Below are positions 17,546 to 27,531 of a stretch of 64,000 nt of DNA, one piece after another. Below the pieces are notes generated by a model. The model was given only the letters and a program-made list of their open reading frames with translations, searched no databases and was not told where the DNA came from. Source of the DNA: Mesorhizobium sp. M1E.F.Ca.ET.045.02.1.1 (GTDB taxonomy: Bacteria; Pseudomonadota; Alphaproteobacteria; Rhizobiales; Rhizobiaceae). Both the position numbers and the translations under genes were made by a program. The number at the start of each line of letters is the position of its first letter. Position 1 is the stretch's first letter. Location of the stretch: positions 1,426,001 to 1,490,000 of the forward strand of contig NZ_CP034447.1 in NCBI RefSeq assembly GCF_003952485.1. Reading direction: 5' to 3'.

Positions 17546-19897
17546 TCAGGCCGGCTTTGCGGCTTCCTGCTTCAGCCTTTCGATCGCCATCAGCACCCGT
17601 TCCGGCGTTGCCGGGGCGTCGAGGCGCGGACAGATTTTGTGGTCCGCGACACTTGCCACGGCATCGGAAAGCGCGTGCAGCACCGACATGCCGAGTGGGA
17701 AAGGCGGCTCGCCGACTGCCTTGGAGCGATGCACGGTCGGCTCGTTCGCTTCGGACCAGTCGGCCAGCTTGATATTGAAGATCTTCGGCCGGTCGGAGGC
17801 GAGCGGGATCTTGTAGGTCGACGGCGCATGGGTGCGCAGCCGGCCCTTGTCGTCCCACCAGAGTTCCTCGGTGGTGAGCCAGCCCATGCCCTGGATGAAG
17901 CCGCCCTCTATCTGGCCGAGGTCGATGGCGCGGTTCAGCGAGCGGCCGGTCTCGTGCAGGATGTCGGTGCGCTCGACCACGTACTCGCCGGTCAGCGTGT
18001 CGACCGACACCTCCGAGCAGGAGGCGCCGTAAGCGAAGTAGTAGAAGGGACGGCCCTCGCCCTTGTCGCGGTTCCAGTGGATCTTCGGCGTCTTGTAGAA
18101 GCCCGCCGCCGAAAGCTGAATGCGCGCCATATAGGCCTGTTTGACCAGATCGCCGAAGGGTATCTCCTGGTTGCCGATGCGGACCCGGTTGGGCAGGAAC
18201 AGCACCTGATCGCGTGGCACCTGGTACTTTTCCGAGGCGAAGTTGGTCAGCCGGTCCTTGATCTGGCGGGCGGCGTTCTGCGCCGCCATGCCGTTGAGGT
18301 CCGAACCCGAGGATGCGGCGGTGGCCGAAGTGTTCGGCACCTTGCCGGTGGTGGTCGCGGTGATCTTCACCTGATCGAGATCGATCTGGAACTCCTCCGC
18401 CACGACCTGCGCCACCTTGAGATAGAGACCCTGCCCCATCTCGGTGCCGCCGTGGTTCAGGTGAACCGAACCGTCGGTATAGACATGCACCAGCGCGCCG
18501 GCCTGATTGTAGTGCGTGGCGGTGAAGGAGATGCCGAACTTGACCGGCGTCAGCGCCAGCCCGCGCTTGATGAAGCGGCTGTTGTTGTTGAATGCGCTGA
18601 TCTCGCGCCGGCGCCGCGCATAGTTCGAGCTTGCCTCCAGCTCGGCGACGATGCGCTGGATGACATTGTCCTCGACCGTCTGGTGGTAGGGCGTGATGTT
18701 GCGGTCGCCATTCGTGCCGTAGAAATTCTTCTTGCGGATCTCGAGCGGATCCTTGCCGACGGCAAAGGCGACCTCGTCGATGACGCGCTCGGCGCCGACC
18801 ATGCCTTGCGGGCCGCCGAAGCCGCGGAAGGCGGTGTTCGAGACCGTGTTGGTGTAGAGCGGCGCCGACTGGGCGTGCACGTTCGGCCAGAAGTAGGTGT
18901 TGTCGCAGTGGAACAGCGCGCGGTCGGTGACCGGGCCGGACAGGTCCGAAGAGAAGCCGCAGCGCGCCGCGAACATGAAGTCGACGCCGAGGATGTTGCC
19001 GTCGTCGTCGAAGCCGACTTCATAGTCGATGAGGAAATCGTGGCGCTTGCCGGTCGCGGTCATGTCGTCGTCCCGGTCGGGCCGGATCTTGACCGCGCGA
19101 TGATGGCGTTTGGCGGCGATGGCTGCGAGCGCCGCGAACTGGTTGCCCTGCGTTTCCTTGCCGCCGAAGCCGCCACCCATGCGGCGGATTTCCACCGTGA
19201 TGGCGTTGCTTGGCACGCCCAGCGCGTGGCTTACCATATGCTGGACTTCGCTCGGATGCTGGGTCGAGGAATAGATGGTGACGTCCTGGTCTTCGCCAGG
19301 GATGGCCATGGCGATATGGCCTTCGAGATAGAAATGCTCCTGGCCGCCGAGGCGCATCTTGCCCTTGAGCCGGCGGGGCGCCGCCTTGATCGCCGCGGCC
19401 GCGTCGCCGCGCCTCAGCGTCAGCGGCGGGGTGACGAGCTTGCCTTTCCTCGGGTCGAGCTCGGCGATGTCGGTGACGAAAGGCAGCTGCCTGTATTCGA
19501 CCTTGGCCAGCCTGGTGGCGCGCCGTGCCTCTTCGCGCGTCTCGGCGATGACGCAGAAGATCGGCTGGCCGAAGAACTCGACCTTGCCGTCGGCGAGCAC
19601 CGGCTCGTCATGACGTCCGGTCGGCGAAATGTCGTTCTCGCCGGGAATGTCCTTTGCCGTCAGCACATCGACGACGCCGGGAGCGGTGCGTACCGCCGAG
19701 AGGTCCATGCTGGTGATTGTCGCATGCGTCGCTGTCGAAAGGCCCAGGCAGCCATGCAGGATGCCGGCCGGCTCCGGCATGTCGTCGATATAGACCGCCG
19801 TACCGGAGACATGCTTGTGCGCGGAATCATGCCGCTGGTCGCTGGCGACACCGCCCGAGATCTTCTGCGCCTTGAGATTGGGGACGTGCTTGGTCAT
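17546..19897 (-). CDS. xdhB: Xanthine dehydrogenase molybdopterin-binding subunit
   Basis: 783 residues, normal for the large subunit of the split bacterial enzyme. The N-terminal a/b hammerhead contains HKHVSGTAVYIDDMPEP; molybdopterin-contact blocks include MGGGFGGKETQ (about 245), FRGFGGPQG (about 345) and GGTEMGQGLYLKV (about 480). The active-site Glu is in AVGEPPFPLG near 735. The subunit hydroxylates hypoxanthine to xanthine and xanthine to urate, sending electrons to the FeS/FAD subunit. Its ATG shares a base with the xdhA stop (TGATG). XdhC follows after 62 bp. Confidence 0.95.
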   Translation of the reverse strand: MTKHVPNLKAQKISGGVASDQRHDSAHKHVSGTAVYIDDMPEPAGILHGCLGLSTATHATITSMDLSAVRTAPGVVDVLTAKDIPGENDISPTGRHDEPVLADGKVEFFGQPIFCVIAETREEARRATRLAKVEYRQLPFVTDIAELDPRKGKLVTPPLTLRRGDAAAAIKAAPRRLKGKMRLGGQEHFYLEGHIAMAIPGEDQDVTIYSSTQHPSEVQHMVSHALGVPSNAITVEIRRMGGGFGGKETQGNQFAALAAIAAKRHHRAVKIRPDRDDDMTATGKRHDFLIDYEVGFDDDGNILGVDFMFAARCGFSSDLSGPVTDRALFHCDNTYFWPNVHAQSAPLYTNTVSNTAFRGFGGPQGMVGAERVIDEVAFAVGKDPLEIRKKNFYGTNGDRNITPYHQTVEDNVIQRIVAELEASSNYARRRREISAFNNNSRFIKRGLALTPVKFGISFTATHYNQAGALVHVYTDGSVHLNHGGTEMGQGLYLKVAQVVAEEFQIDLDQVKITATTTGKVPNTSATAASSGSDLNGMAAQNAARQIKDRLTNFASEKYQVPRDQVLFLPNRVRIGNQEIPFGDLVKQAYMARIQLSAAGFYKTPKIHWNRDKGEGRPFYYFAYGASCSEVSVDTLTGEYVVERTDILHETGRSLNRAIDLGQIEGGFIQGMGWLTTEELWWDDKGRLRTHAPSTYKIPLASDRPKIFNIKLADWSEANEPTVHRSKAVGEPPFPLGMSVLHALSDAVASVADHKICPRLDAPATPERVLMAIERLKQEAAKPA

Positions 19898-21372
19898 CAG
19901 GCAGCCTCGTAGCGTGAGACCTGGAACGGCGCCTTGGTGCCGGTGGTCTCGACAAAGAAGCGCAACAACAGGTTCTTCGCCGCAAGCGCGCGATACTCGG
20001 CGGTCGCGCGCATGTCGGTCAGCGGCGTGAAGTCGCTGGCATATTCGGCCATCGCGGCTTCCACCGTCGCGTCGCTCCAGGTCTTGCCGATCAGCGCCTT
20101 CTCAACCGCCGTGGCACGCTTCGGCGTGGCCGCCATGCCGCCATAGGCGATGCGGATATCGGCCACAGAGCCATCCTTGGCCAGGGTCAGATAGAAGGCG
20201 CCAAGGGTCGCGGTGATATCCTCGTCGCGGCGCTTGGTGACCTTGTACACGGCAAATCTCGTTCCCTTTGCCGGGACAGGCACGTGCACGGACTCGACGA
20301 ATTCGCCAAGCTGACGGTCCTGCTTGCCGTAGGCGATGAAGAAGGTCTCGAGCGGGATCGTGCGGCGGGCGTTGCCCTTGCGCAGCGTCAGTTGCGCGCC
20401 AAGCGCGATCAGCGGCGGCGGCATGTCGCCGATCGGCGAGCCGTTAGCGATGTTGCCGCCGATGGTGCCCATGTTGCGCACCTGCTCGCCGCCGATGCGG
20501 TCGACCAGCGGTCCCAACGCCGGGATGCGCTTGGACAGCATCTCGAAGGCTTCGGTGTAGGTGACGCCGGCGCCGATGGTGATCATTCCATCAGCCTCAG
20601 ACATTGAGCGCAGGCCATCGAGATCGCCGATGAAGATCGCCGGTGAGATGTCGCGCATATGCTTGGTGACCCATAGGCCGACATCGGTCGAGCCGGCAAC
20701 GATGGTGGCGCCCGGTTCCTTTTCGAGCACGGCGGCGAAATCGTCGACATTGGCCGGCACGATCAGCCGCTGCTTGCCAGAGCCGACTTCGACCCTGGCG
20801 CCGTCGCGCAGCGCTTCCAGCCGCGCGGTGATCGACTTGCGTTCCACCGCCAGCGGGTCCTTCGCCGCCTTGCCGTAGCTCGAAATGGCACGTGCCGCGC
20901 GCATGATCGCCTCGTAGCCGGTGCAGCGGCAGAGATTGCCCTGCAGCGCCTTTTCGATCGCCGCATCGGAGGGGTTGGGCGTCCTCATCCAGAGCGCGTA
21001 GAGCGACATGATGAATCCCGGCGTGCAGAAACCGCATTGCGAGCCGTGGAAATCGACCATCGCCTGCTGCACCGGATGCAGCTTATCGCCGTCGCCGCGC
21101 AGATGCTCGATGGTGACGACATGGGTGCCGTCGAGCGAGCCCATGAAGCGGATGCAGGCATTGACGCTTTCGTAGACCAGGCCTTCGGCGGACAACTTGC
21201 CGACCAGCACTGTGCAGGCGCCGCAATCGCCCTCGGCGCAGCCTTCCTTGGTGCCGCGCAGCGAACGGTCGAGCCGCAGCCAATCGAGCAGAGTTGCATC
21301 GGGCGCGACGTCGGTCAGCGCGATGTCGGTGCCGTTCAGGATGAAGCGTATCTCGTTGCGGGTCTCAACCAT
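19897..21372 (-). CDS. xdhA: Xanthine dehydrogenase small subunit (2Fe-2S and FAD)
   Basis: 491 residues. Two [2Fe-2S] sites: CAEGDCGACT near 44-53 with a further Cys near 75, and CGFCTPGF (about 115) plus CRCTGYEAI (about 147). The FAD-binding domain starts near 195 with TIVAGSTDVGLWVTKHMR and includes GGNIANGSPIGDMPP; the CO-dehydrogenase flavoprotein C-terminal domain finishes the chain. It passes electrons from XdhB to NAD+. Three bases separate it from uraH upstream and its stop touches xdhB, so all are one operon. Confidence 0.95.
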   Translation of the reverse strand: MVETRNEIRFILNGTDIALTDVAPDATLLDWLRLDRSLRGTKEGCAEGDCGACTVLVGKLSAEGLVYESVNACIRFMGSLDGTHVVTIEHLRGDGDKLHPVQQAMVDFHGSQCGFCTPGFIMSLYALWMRTPNPSDAAIEKALQGNLCRCTGYEAIMRAARAISSYGKAAKDPLAVERKSITARLEALRDGARVEVGSGKQRLIVPANVDDFAAVLEKEPGATIVAGSTDVGLWVTKHMRDISPAIFIGDLDGLRSMSEADGMITIGAGVTYTEAFEMLSKRIPALGPLVDRIGGEQVRNMGTIGGNIANGSPIGDMPPPLIALGAQLTLRKGNARRTIPLETFFIAYGKQDRQLGEFVESVHVPVPAKGTRFAVYKVTKRRDEDITATLGAFYLTLAKDGSVADIRIAYGGMAATPKRATAVEKALIGKTWSDATVEAAMAEYASDFTPLTDMRATAEYRALAAKNLLLRFFVETTGTKAPFQVSRYEAA

Positions 21373-21375
21373 GTC

Positions 21376-21750
21376 TCAGCTCCCGCGATAGGTCGAGTAG
21401 CCGTAGGGCGAAATCAAGAGCGGCACATGATAGTGCCGTTCCTCCGCCATGCCGAAGCGGATCGGCACGGTGTCGAGGAAGGCCGGCTGCGGCAGGCTGA
21501 CGCCTTGCCCGCGCAGATAGTCTCCGGCGGCGAAGACCAGCTCATATTCGCCGGTGCGGAAATCGGCACCGGCCAGCAGCGGCGCGTCGCAGCGGCCGTC
21601 ATCGTTGGTGGTGACGGTCTTCAGATGCGTGCGGGCCTGCCGCTCGATGCGGAAGAGCTCGATCGAGAGGCCTTTTGCCGGCCTGCCGGTCGCGGTGTCG
21701 AGAACGTGGGTCGTCAGACGCCCGCCATCGGCTTTGGACGTTTCTGCCAC
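21376..21750 (-). CDS. uraH: 5-hydroxyisourate hydrolase
   Basis: 124 residues from GTG 21750, which has GGGAGG six bases upstream; a TTG at 21774 lacks such a site. Signature blocks [14 protein letters not shown] at the N-terminus and the terminal YRGS tetrapeptide that separates the hydrolase from transthyretin. Active-site His are in THVLD and HYHVPLL, with Arg in the GSTYRGS-like end. It hydrolyses the PuuD product HIU to OHCU. It is the first gene of the leftward xdh operon and divergent from the gene for the next step, puuE-uraD. Confidence 0.93.
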   Translation of the reverse strand: MAETSKADGGRLTTHVLDTATGRPAKGLSIELFRIERQARTHLKTVTTNDDGRCDAPLLAGADFRTGEYELVFAAGDYLRGQGVSLPQPAFLDTVPIRFGMAEERHYHVPLLISPYGYSTYRGS

Positions 21751-21787
21751 TGGCCGCCTCCCATCCCGGTACAAACGTTTTCAGGTC

Positions 21788-21802
21788 AATTGTGCGCCAA
21801 TT
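21788..21802. promoter_or_regulatory. Perfect dyad AATTG-N5-CAATT in the uraH/puuE divergent region
   Basis: The 173-bp space between the divergent uraH and puuE starts carries this 15-bp dyad, 38 bp upstream of uraH. Its ATTG-N5-CAAT core has the T-N11-A layout used by many LysR regulators. The LysR gene at 12.2 kb is a candidate binder. That is inference. Confidence 0.35.
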
Positions 21803-21923
21803 AAAGGCGATGCATAAGTCCCGGTCGAGCGGAGTGCGGCAAAAAGCACTTTCAAAAATTTTCGGGGGAATGCTGGCGCACTCCTTTCGATATCTTCATC
21901 CCAACAATCGGGCAGGAGCGATC

Positions 21924-23348
21924 ATGCGTTACGAACGGGACATGCGCGGTTACGGGGCCAATCCGCCGGATCCGAAATGGCCCGGTGGCGCCTATGTCGC
22001 GGTGCAGTTCGTCGTCAACTACGAGGAAGGCGGCGAAAACTGCGTGCTGCACGGCGACAAGGCTTCGGAAGCCTTCCTGTCCGAGATCGTCGGCGCCGCC
22101 CCCTGGGTCGGCCAGCGCCACTGGAACATGGAATCGATCTACGAATATGGCGCTCGCGCCGGCTTCTGGCGGCTCTACCGGCTGTTCACCGAAGCCCAGG
22201 TGCCGGTGACCTGCTACGGCGTCGCCACGGCACTGGCCCGCTCGCCCGATCAGGTCGTGGCAATGCAGGAGGCCGGCTGGGAGATCGCCTCGCACGGGCT
22301 GAAATGGATCGACTACCGCGACCATAGCGCGGAGGACGAGCGCCGCGACCTCGAAGAGACGATCCGGCTGCATTACGAGGTGACCGGCGCGCGGCCGACC
22401 GGCTGGTACACCGGCCGCACCTCGGTCAACACCGTGCGGCTCGCCGCCGAGGAAGGCGGCTTCGACTACGTCTCCGACACCTATGACGACGAACTGCCCT
22501 ACTGGTTCGACCGCGAAGGGTTGGAGAAGCCGCAGCTCATCATTCCTTACACGCTCGACGCCAACGACATGCGCTTTGCCACACCGCAGGGGTTCAACTC
22601 GGGCGACCAGTTCTTCGCCTATCTGAAGGACAGCTTCGACACGCTCTATGCCGAGGGCAAAGCGGGGCGTCCTCGGATGATGAACATCGGCCTGCATTGC
22701 CGGCTGGTCGGCCGTCCGGGCCGCGTGGCGGCGCTAAAGCGCTTCGTCGACTATGTGAAGTCGCACGAGAAGGTGTGGCTGACGCGGCGCGTCGACATCG
22801 CCAAGCACTGGCGCGAGACGCATCCTTACCAGGCGCCGGCTTTGCGGCCGTCGCGGATGGAGTTCGAGGCCTTCGTGCATGCCTTCGGCGGCGTGTTCGA
22901 GCATTCGCCCTGGATCGCCGAGCGCGCCTACGAGCTGGAGCTTGGGCCCGCACATGACAGCGCCGGCGGCCTGCACAACGCGCTCTGCCGCGTCTTCCGC
23001 GCGGCGACGGAGGCCGAGCGGCTTTCGGTGCTCAACGCCCATCCCGACCTTGCCGGCAAGCTGGCGGCGGCCAAGCGCCTGACGGCGGAATCGGCCAAGG
23101 AACAGGCTTCCGCCGGGCTCGATGCGCTGACCGACAAGGAGCGCGAGCTTTTCTCGAAACTCAACGCCGCCTACGTCACCACCTTCGGCTTCCCCTTCAT
23201 CATCGCGGTCAAGGGCAAGACCAAGGACGAGATCCTGGCCGAGTTCGAGGCGCGCATCGGCAACAGCCGCGGCGTCGAATTCGAAACCGCCTGCAAACAG
23301 GTCGAGCGCATCGCGCTGCTTCGGCTGAGAGACATGCTCCCCCAATAG
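21924..23348 (+). CDS. Fused allantoinase (PuuE) and OHCU decarboxylase (UraD)
   Basis: 474 residues from ATG 21924 with AGGAG upstream. Residues about 1-305 are the polysaccharide-deacetylase-like allantoinase PuuE: YVAVQFVVNYEEGGE, EIASHGLKWIDY, GWYTGRTSVNTVRL and MMNIGLHCRLVGRPGR. Residues about 315-474 are UraD: FVHAFGGVFEHSPWIAERA, the catalytic-His block NAHPDLAGKLA, LTAESAKEQASAGLD and FPFIIAVKGKTKDEIL. OHCU decarboxylase makes S-allantoin, allantoinase opens it to allantoate, so one chain does two successive steps, although the domain order is reversed relative to the pathway. Divergent from uraH, followed after 10 bp by allE. Confidence 0.93.
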   Translation: MRYERDMRGYGANPPDPKWPGGAYVAVQFVVNYEEGGENCVLHGDKASEAFLSEIVGAAPWVGQRHWNMESIYEYGARAGFWRLYRLFTEAQVPVTCYGVATALARSPDQVVAMQEAGWEIASHGLKWIDYRDHSAEDERRDLEETIRLHYEVTGARPTGWYTGRTSVNTVRLAAEEGGFDYVSDTYDDELPYWFDREGLEKPQLIIPYTLDANDMRFATPQGFNSGDQFFAYLKDSFDTLYAEGKAGRPRMMNIGLHCRLVGRPGRVAALKRFVDYVKSHEKVWLTRRVDIAKHWRETHPYQAPALRPSRMEFEAFVHAFGGVFEHSPWIAERAYELELGPAHDSAGGLHNALCRVFRAATEAERLSVLNAHPDLAGKLAAAKRLTAESAKEQASAGLDALTDKERELFSKLNAAYVTTFGFPFIIAVKGKTKDEILAEFEARIGNSRGVEFETACKQVERIALLRLRDMLPQ

Positions 23349-23358
23349 GCTTCAACAC

Positions 23359-24222
23359 ATGGATATGATGGAAATGGCCGAGCGAACCTACTACGCGCCG
23401 CATGGCGGCCATCCCGGCCAGAACGAACTTTTGACCGGCCGCGCCGTCTTCACCGAAGCCTATGCGGTCATTCCCAAGGGCGTGATGCAGGACATCGTCA
23501 CCAGCCCGCTGCCGTTCTGGGACAAGACGAGGGCATGGATCATCGCAAGGCCGCTCTCGGGCTTCGCCGAGACGTTTTCGCAATACATCGTCGAGGTTCT
23601 GCCCGGCGGCGGCAGCGACCGGCCTGAGCTCGACGCCGGTGCCGAGAGCGTGCTGTTCTTGGTCGAGGGCGAGCTCGCCGTCTCGCTTGCCGGCACGAAA
23701 CATGTGCTCCGCCCGGGCGGCTTCGCCTTCCTGCCGCCATCAAGCGGCTGGACGGTGCGCAACGAGAGCGGCGACGCGGTGCGCTTTCACTGGATCCGCA
23801 AGGCCTATGAAGCGGTCGACGGGCTCGATGTGCCGGAAGCCTTCTTCACCAACGAGCAGCAGATCGCGCCGAGCCCGATGCCCGGCACCGAGGGCCGCTG
23901 GGCGACGACGCGCTTCGTCGATCCGGCCGACATGCGCCACGACATGCACGTCACCATCGTCACGCTCAAGCCCGGCGCCGTCATTCCGTTCGCCGAGACG
24001 CATGTCATGGAGCACGGGCTCTATGTGCTCGAAGGCAAGGCCGTCTACCGGCTCAACCAGGACTGGGTCGAGGTCGAGGCCGGCGACTTCATGTGGTTGC
24101 GCGCCTTCTGCCCGCAGGCCTGCTATGCCGGCGGCCCCGGCAACTTCCGCTACCTGCTCTACAAGGACGTCAACCGGCATGCCAAGCTTGGCAGCGCCGG
24201 CCTTGGGGATCGCGCGCGGTGA
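23359..24222 (+). CDS. allE: (S)-ureidoglycine aminohydrolase
   Basis: 287 residues, a bicupin. The N-terminal cupin is near 85-150 (ESVLFLVEGELAVSL...LRPGGFAFLPP); the C-terminal, metal-binding cupin near 195-275 contains FAETHVMEHGLYVLEGKAVY with the Glu/His/His ligands, and a final QACYAGG. The enzyme releases ammonia from S-ureidoglycine to give S-ureidoglycolate, using Mn2+. Its stop overlaps the GTG start of allA. Ten bases upstream is the puuE-uraD stop, so the genes form one operon. Confidence 0.9.
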   Translation: MDMMEMAERTYYAPHGGHPGQNELLTGRAVFTEAYAVIPKGVMQDIVTSPLPFWDKTRAWIIARPLSGFAETFSQYIVEVLPGGGSDRPELDAGAESVLFLVEGELAVSLAGTKHVLRPGGFAFLPPSSGWTVRNESGDAVRFHWIRKAYEAVDGLDVPEAFFTNEQQIAPSPMPGTEGRWATTRFVDPADMRHDMHVTIVTLKPGAVIPFAETHVMEHGLYVLEGKAVYRLNQDWVEVEAGDFMWLRAFCPQACYAGGPGNFRYLLYKDVNRHAKLGSAGLGDRAR

Positions 24223-24710
24223 CCCGCATCGTCGCCCGGCCGCTGACGCGCGAAGAATTCGCGCCGTTCGGCGACGTCATCGACATGGGCGGCGACAACC
24301 GCTATCCGATCAACGGCGGCAAGGCGATGCGCTACCATGATCTCGCCACTGCCGAGGCCACCGGGCCGAACGCGCGCGTGCTGATCTCGATGGTGCGCGG
24401 CACGCCCTACGAGATGCCGCTGAAGCTCACCATGGTCGAGCGCCATCCGCTCGGCAGCCAGGCTTTCATCCCGCTGTCGCCGCGCCCGTTCCTGGTCGTC
24501 GTCTGCCATGACACCAAGGATGGCCCCGGCGAGCCGCATGCCTTCATCACCGCGCCCGGCCAAGGCATCAACTACCGCCGCAACCTCTGGCACGGCGTGC
24601 TGACGCCGATCGGCGCGGAGCAGGATTTCCTCATCGTCGACCGCGGCGGCGACGGCTCCAACCTCGAGGAGTGCTATTTTTCGCACCCTTACGAGATCCA
24701 CCTCCCCTGA
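24219..24710 (+). CDS. allA: Ureidoglycolate lyase
   Basis: 163 residues from GTG 24219 overlapping the allE stop (GTGA). Family blocks: LTREEFAPFGDVIDM, the MVERHPLGSQAFIPL stretch with the metal His, ITAPGQGINYRRNLWHGVL and FLIVDRGG near the C-terminus. It splits ureidoglycolate into glyoxylate and urea. Length is typical (about 160). It is the last clear step of purine degradation in this window; no urease genes are present here. Confidence 0.93.
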   Translation: MTRIVARPLTREEFAPFGDVIDMGGDNRYPINGGKAMRYHDLATAEATGPNARVLISMVRGTPYEMPLKLTMVERHPLGSQAFIPLSPRPFLVVVCHDTKDGPGEPHAFITAPGQGINYRRNLWHGVLTPIGAEQDFLIVDRGGDGSNLEECYFSHPYEIHLP

Positions 24711-24720
24711 AGAGTTTCTC

Positions 24721-25314
24721 ATGACCGACATTTCGCTGATCGACCGCCTGCTCGACGTGATCGAGCACGATATCGTGCCGAAGACGGCCGAAGGCGTTGC
24801 CCATGGCAACAAGCTGTTCGGCGCCGCGATTCTCAGGAAAGGCGACCGCTCGCTGGTGCTCGCCGAGACCAACAACGAGATCGAAAACCCGCTCTGGCAC
24901 GGCGAGGTGCATTGCCTGAAGCGCTTCTACGAAATGCCGAAAGCCGAGCGCATCGACACCAAGGATGCGCTGTTCCTGGCCACGCACGAGCCTTGCTCGC
25001 TCTGCCTGTCGGCGATCACCTGGACCGGCTTCGACAATTTCTACTACCTCTTCAGCCACGAGGACTCGCGCGACAGTTTTGCCATCCCGCACGACCTCAA
25101 GATCCTGAAGGAGGTCTTCACCCTCGACCCCGGCGGCTACAACACCGAGAACGCCTACTGGAAGAGCTTTTCGATCCGGCGGCTGGTGCGGGCCTTGCCC
25201 GAAGCCTCGCGCAAGCGGCTTGAGGCGCGCATCGGGAATATCTCGGCGCGCTATGACGAGCTGTCAGACGCCTACCAGGCAAGCAAGGCCGACAACGACA
25301 TTCCCCTGAGCTGA
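24721..25314 (+). CDS. Nucleoside/CMP-deaminase-fold protein
   Basis: 197 residues. Zinc deaminase motifs are present: HGEVHC (HxE, about 60-65) and the PCSLC pair (about 91-95), so the catalytic set is complete. The C-terminal half (FAIPHDLKILKEVFTLDPGG) lacks a recognisable extra domain. It starts 11 bp after allA, so it is probably the last gene of the puuE-allE-allA operon. A purine-related deamination is the natural guess, but substrates in this superfamily range from cytosine and guanine to tRNA adenosine, and guaD already covers guanine here. Confidence 0.8.
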   Translation: MTDISLIDRLLDVIEHDIVPKTAEGVAHGNKLFGAAILRKGDRSLVLAETNNEIENPLWHGEVHCLKRFYEMPKAERIDTKDALFLATHEPCSLCLSAITWTGFDNFYYLFSHEDSRDSFAIPHDLKILKEVFTLDPGGYNTENAYWKSFSIRRLVRALPEASRKRLEARIGNISARYDELSDAYQASKADNDIPLS

Positions 25315-25334
25315 GTGGTTCAGGACGGCTCCTT

Positions 25335-25361
25335 GAGTTGCCACCACAATGGCGGCAACTC
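25335..25361. terminator. Stem-loop between convergent deaminase and ABC-ATPase genes
   Basis: GAGTTGCC (25335-25342) pairs with GGCAACTC (25354-25361) around an 11-base loop in a 110-bp convergent gap. There is no good T tract on either side, so the terminator role is likely only from position. Confidence 0.45.
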
Positions 25362-25424
25362 GAACCCTCGAGAAACACGTAGCCAAGGAAATCTCTCCCG
25401 GGACAAGGGGAGCTGGACCGGGTT

Positions 25425-26423
<999 letters not shown>

Positions 26424-26438
26424 GGCTTCGTCCTTGTT

Positions 26439-27500
26439 CTAGAGTTTGATTGGCGCGCCGGTGCGCACGCTCTCATCTGCCGCCAGGCACACGGCGAGCG
26501 ACTTCACCGCGTCGTCCATGTGGCGAGTCAGGTCGATATCCTCGCGGATGGCCTTGAGCAGGAAAGCCTGTTCGCGGTCGCAAAGCTCCTGGTGCCCCGG
26601 CTCGCCCTCCATCGACAGCAGCTCATCCTCCTTGGCGAACCTGCCGTCCGGTCCCGTCGCGGCGCTGTGCAGGCGGATGGTCGAGGTCTTGGTGTGGGTG
26701 TCGATGTCGTCGGACTTCACGCCCTCCTTCATCACGATCGACACGCAACCTTTGGGCGACATCACGTCCTTCACGAAGAAGGCGGTCTCCGAAATCATCG
26801 GACCCCAACCGGCTTCATACCAGCCGACCGAGCCATCCTCGAACAGCACCTGGAGATGGCCGTAATTATACATCGAGGGCGCCACCTCGTCGGAGAGCCG
26901 CACGCCCATGCCGCGCACTTCGACCGGCCTGGCATCGGTGATCTGCAGCATCACGTCGAGATAGTGAACGCCGCAATCGACGATCGGCGACGTCGTCCGC
27001 ATAAGCTGCTTATGCGTCTCCCAGGTGTGACCGGAGGATTGCTGATTGAGATTCATGCGGAAGACGTAGGGACCGCCGAGCTTGCGCGCCTCGGCGATCA
27101 GCCGCACCCAGGACGGATGGTGACGCAGGATATAGCCGATCACCAGCTTCTTGCCGTTGGCCTTGGCGGCGTCGACGACGCGCTGTGCATCCGCCACAGT
27201 CGTGGCCAAAGGCTTCTCGACGAAGACATGGCAGCCGGCCTCGAATGCCCTGACCGCATAGTCGGCATGGCTGTCGGAATAGGTGGCGATCGCGGCGACA
27301 TCCGGCTTCTCGTCGCGCAGCGCGTCCTCGAAGGAGCGCCTGATGCCGTAACCGGCAAGCCCGTCCGGCAGACGCACGTCGGAACGATTGACCAGCGCCG
27401 CGATCTCGAAGCCCGGATTGGTGTGATAGGCGAGCGCATGGCTGCGGCCCATATTGCCGAGGCCGGCAACGACGACGCGAAGGGGTGGTTTATCGCTCAC
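26439..27500 (-). CDS. Gfo/Idh/MocA-family NAD(P)-dependent oxidoreductase
   Basis: 353 residues. Rossmann start VVVAGLGNMGRSHALAYH (about 9-26), the conserved EKPLATT near 98 carrying the catalytic Lys, and GVHYLDVML near 180 with the catalytic His. Substrates of the family are sugars, inositols or their derivatives, oxidised with NAD(P)+. Its place between permease and ATPase genes of the amino-sugar operon suggests it acts on the imported sugar. Fifteen bases separate it from the ATPase gene; a long palindrome separates it from the permease upstream. Confidence 0.88.
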   Translation of the reverse strand: MSDKPPLRVVVAGLGNMGRSHALAYHTNPGFEIAALVNRSDVRLPDGLAGYGIRRSFEDALRDEKPDVAAIATYSDSHADYAVRAFEAGCHVFVEKPLATTVADAQRVVDAAKANGKKLVIGYILRHHPSWVRLIAEARKLGGPYVFRMNLNQQSSGHTWETHKQLMRTTSPIVDCGVHYLDVMLQITDARPVEVRGMGVRLSDEVAPSMYNYGHLQVLFEDGSVGWYEAGWGPMISETAFFVKDVMSPKGCVSIVMKEGVKSDDIDTHTKTSTIRLHSAATGPDGRFAKEDELLSMEGEPGHQELCDREQAFLLKAIREDIDLTRHMDDAVKSLAVCLAADESVRTGAPIKL

Positions 27501-27531
27501 CTGACTGCTCCACTTTCTCTTGAGAAGGTGT

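Noticed and set aside
17498..19912. An 804-codon open frame on the plus strand opposite xdhB
   Set aside because: It is antisense to xdhB, whose motifs are clear. Long antisense frames are expected at this GC content; the translation is rich in Arg, Val, Asp and Ala with no family motifs.
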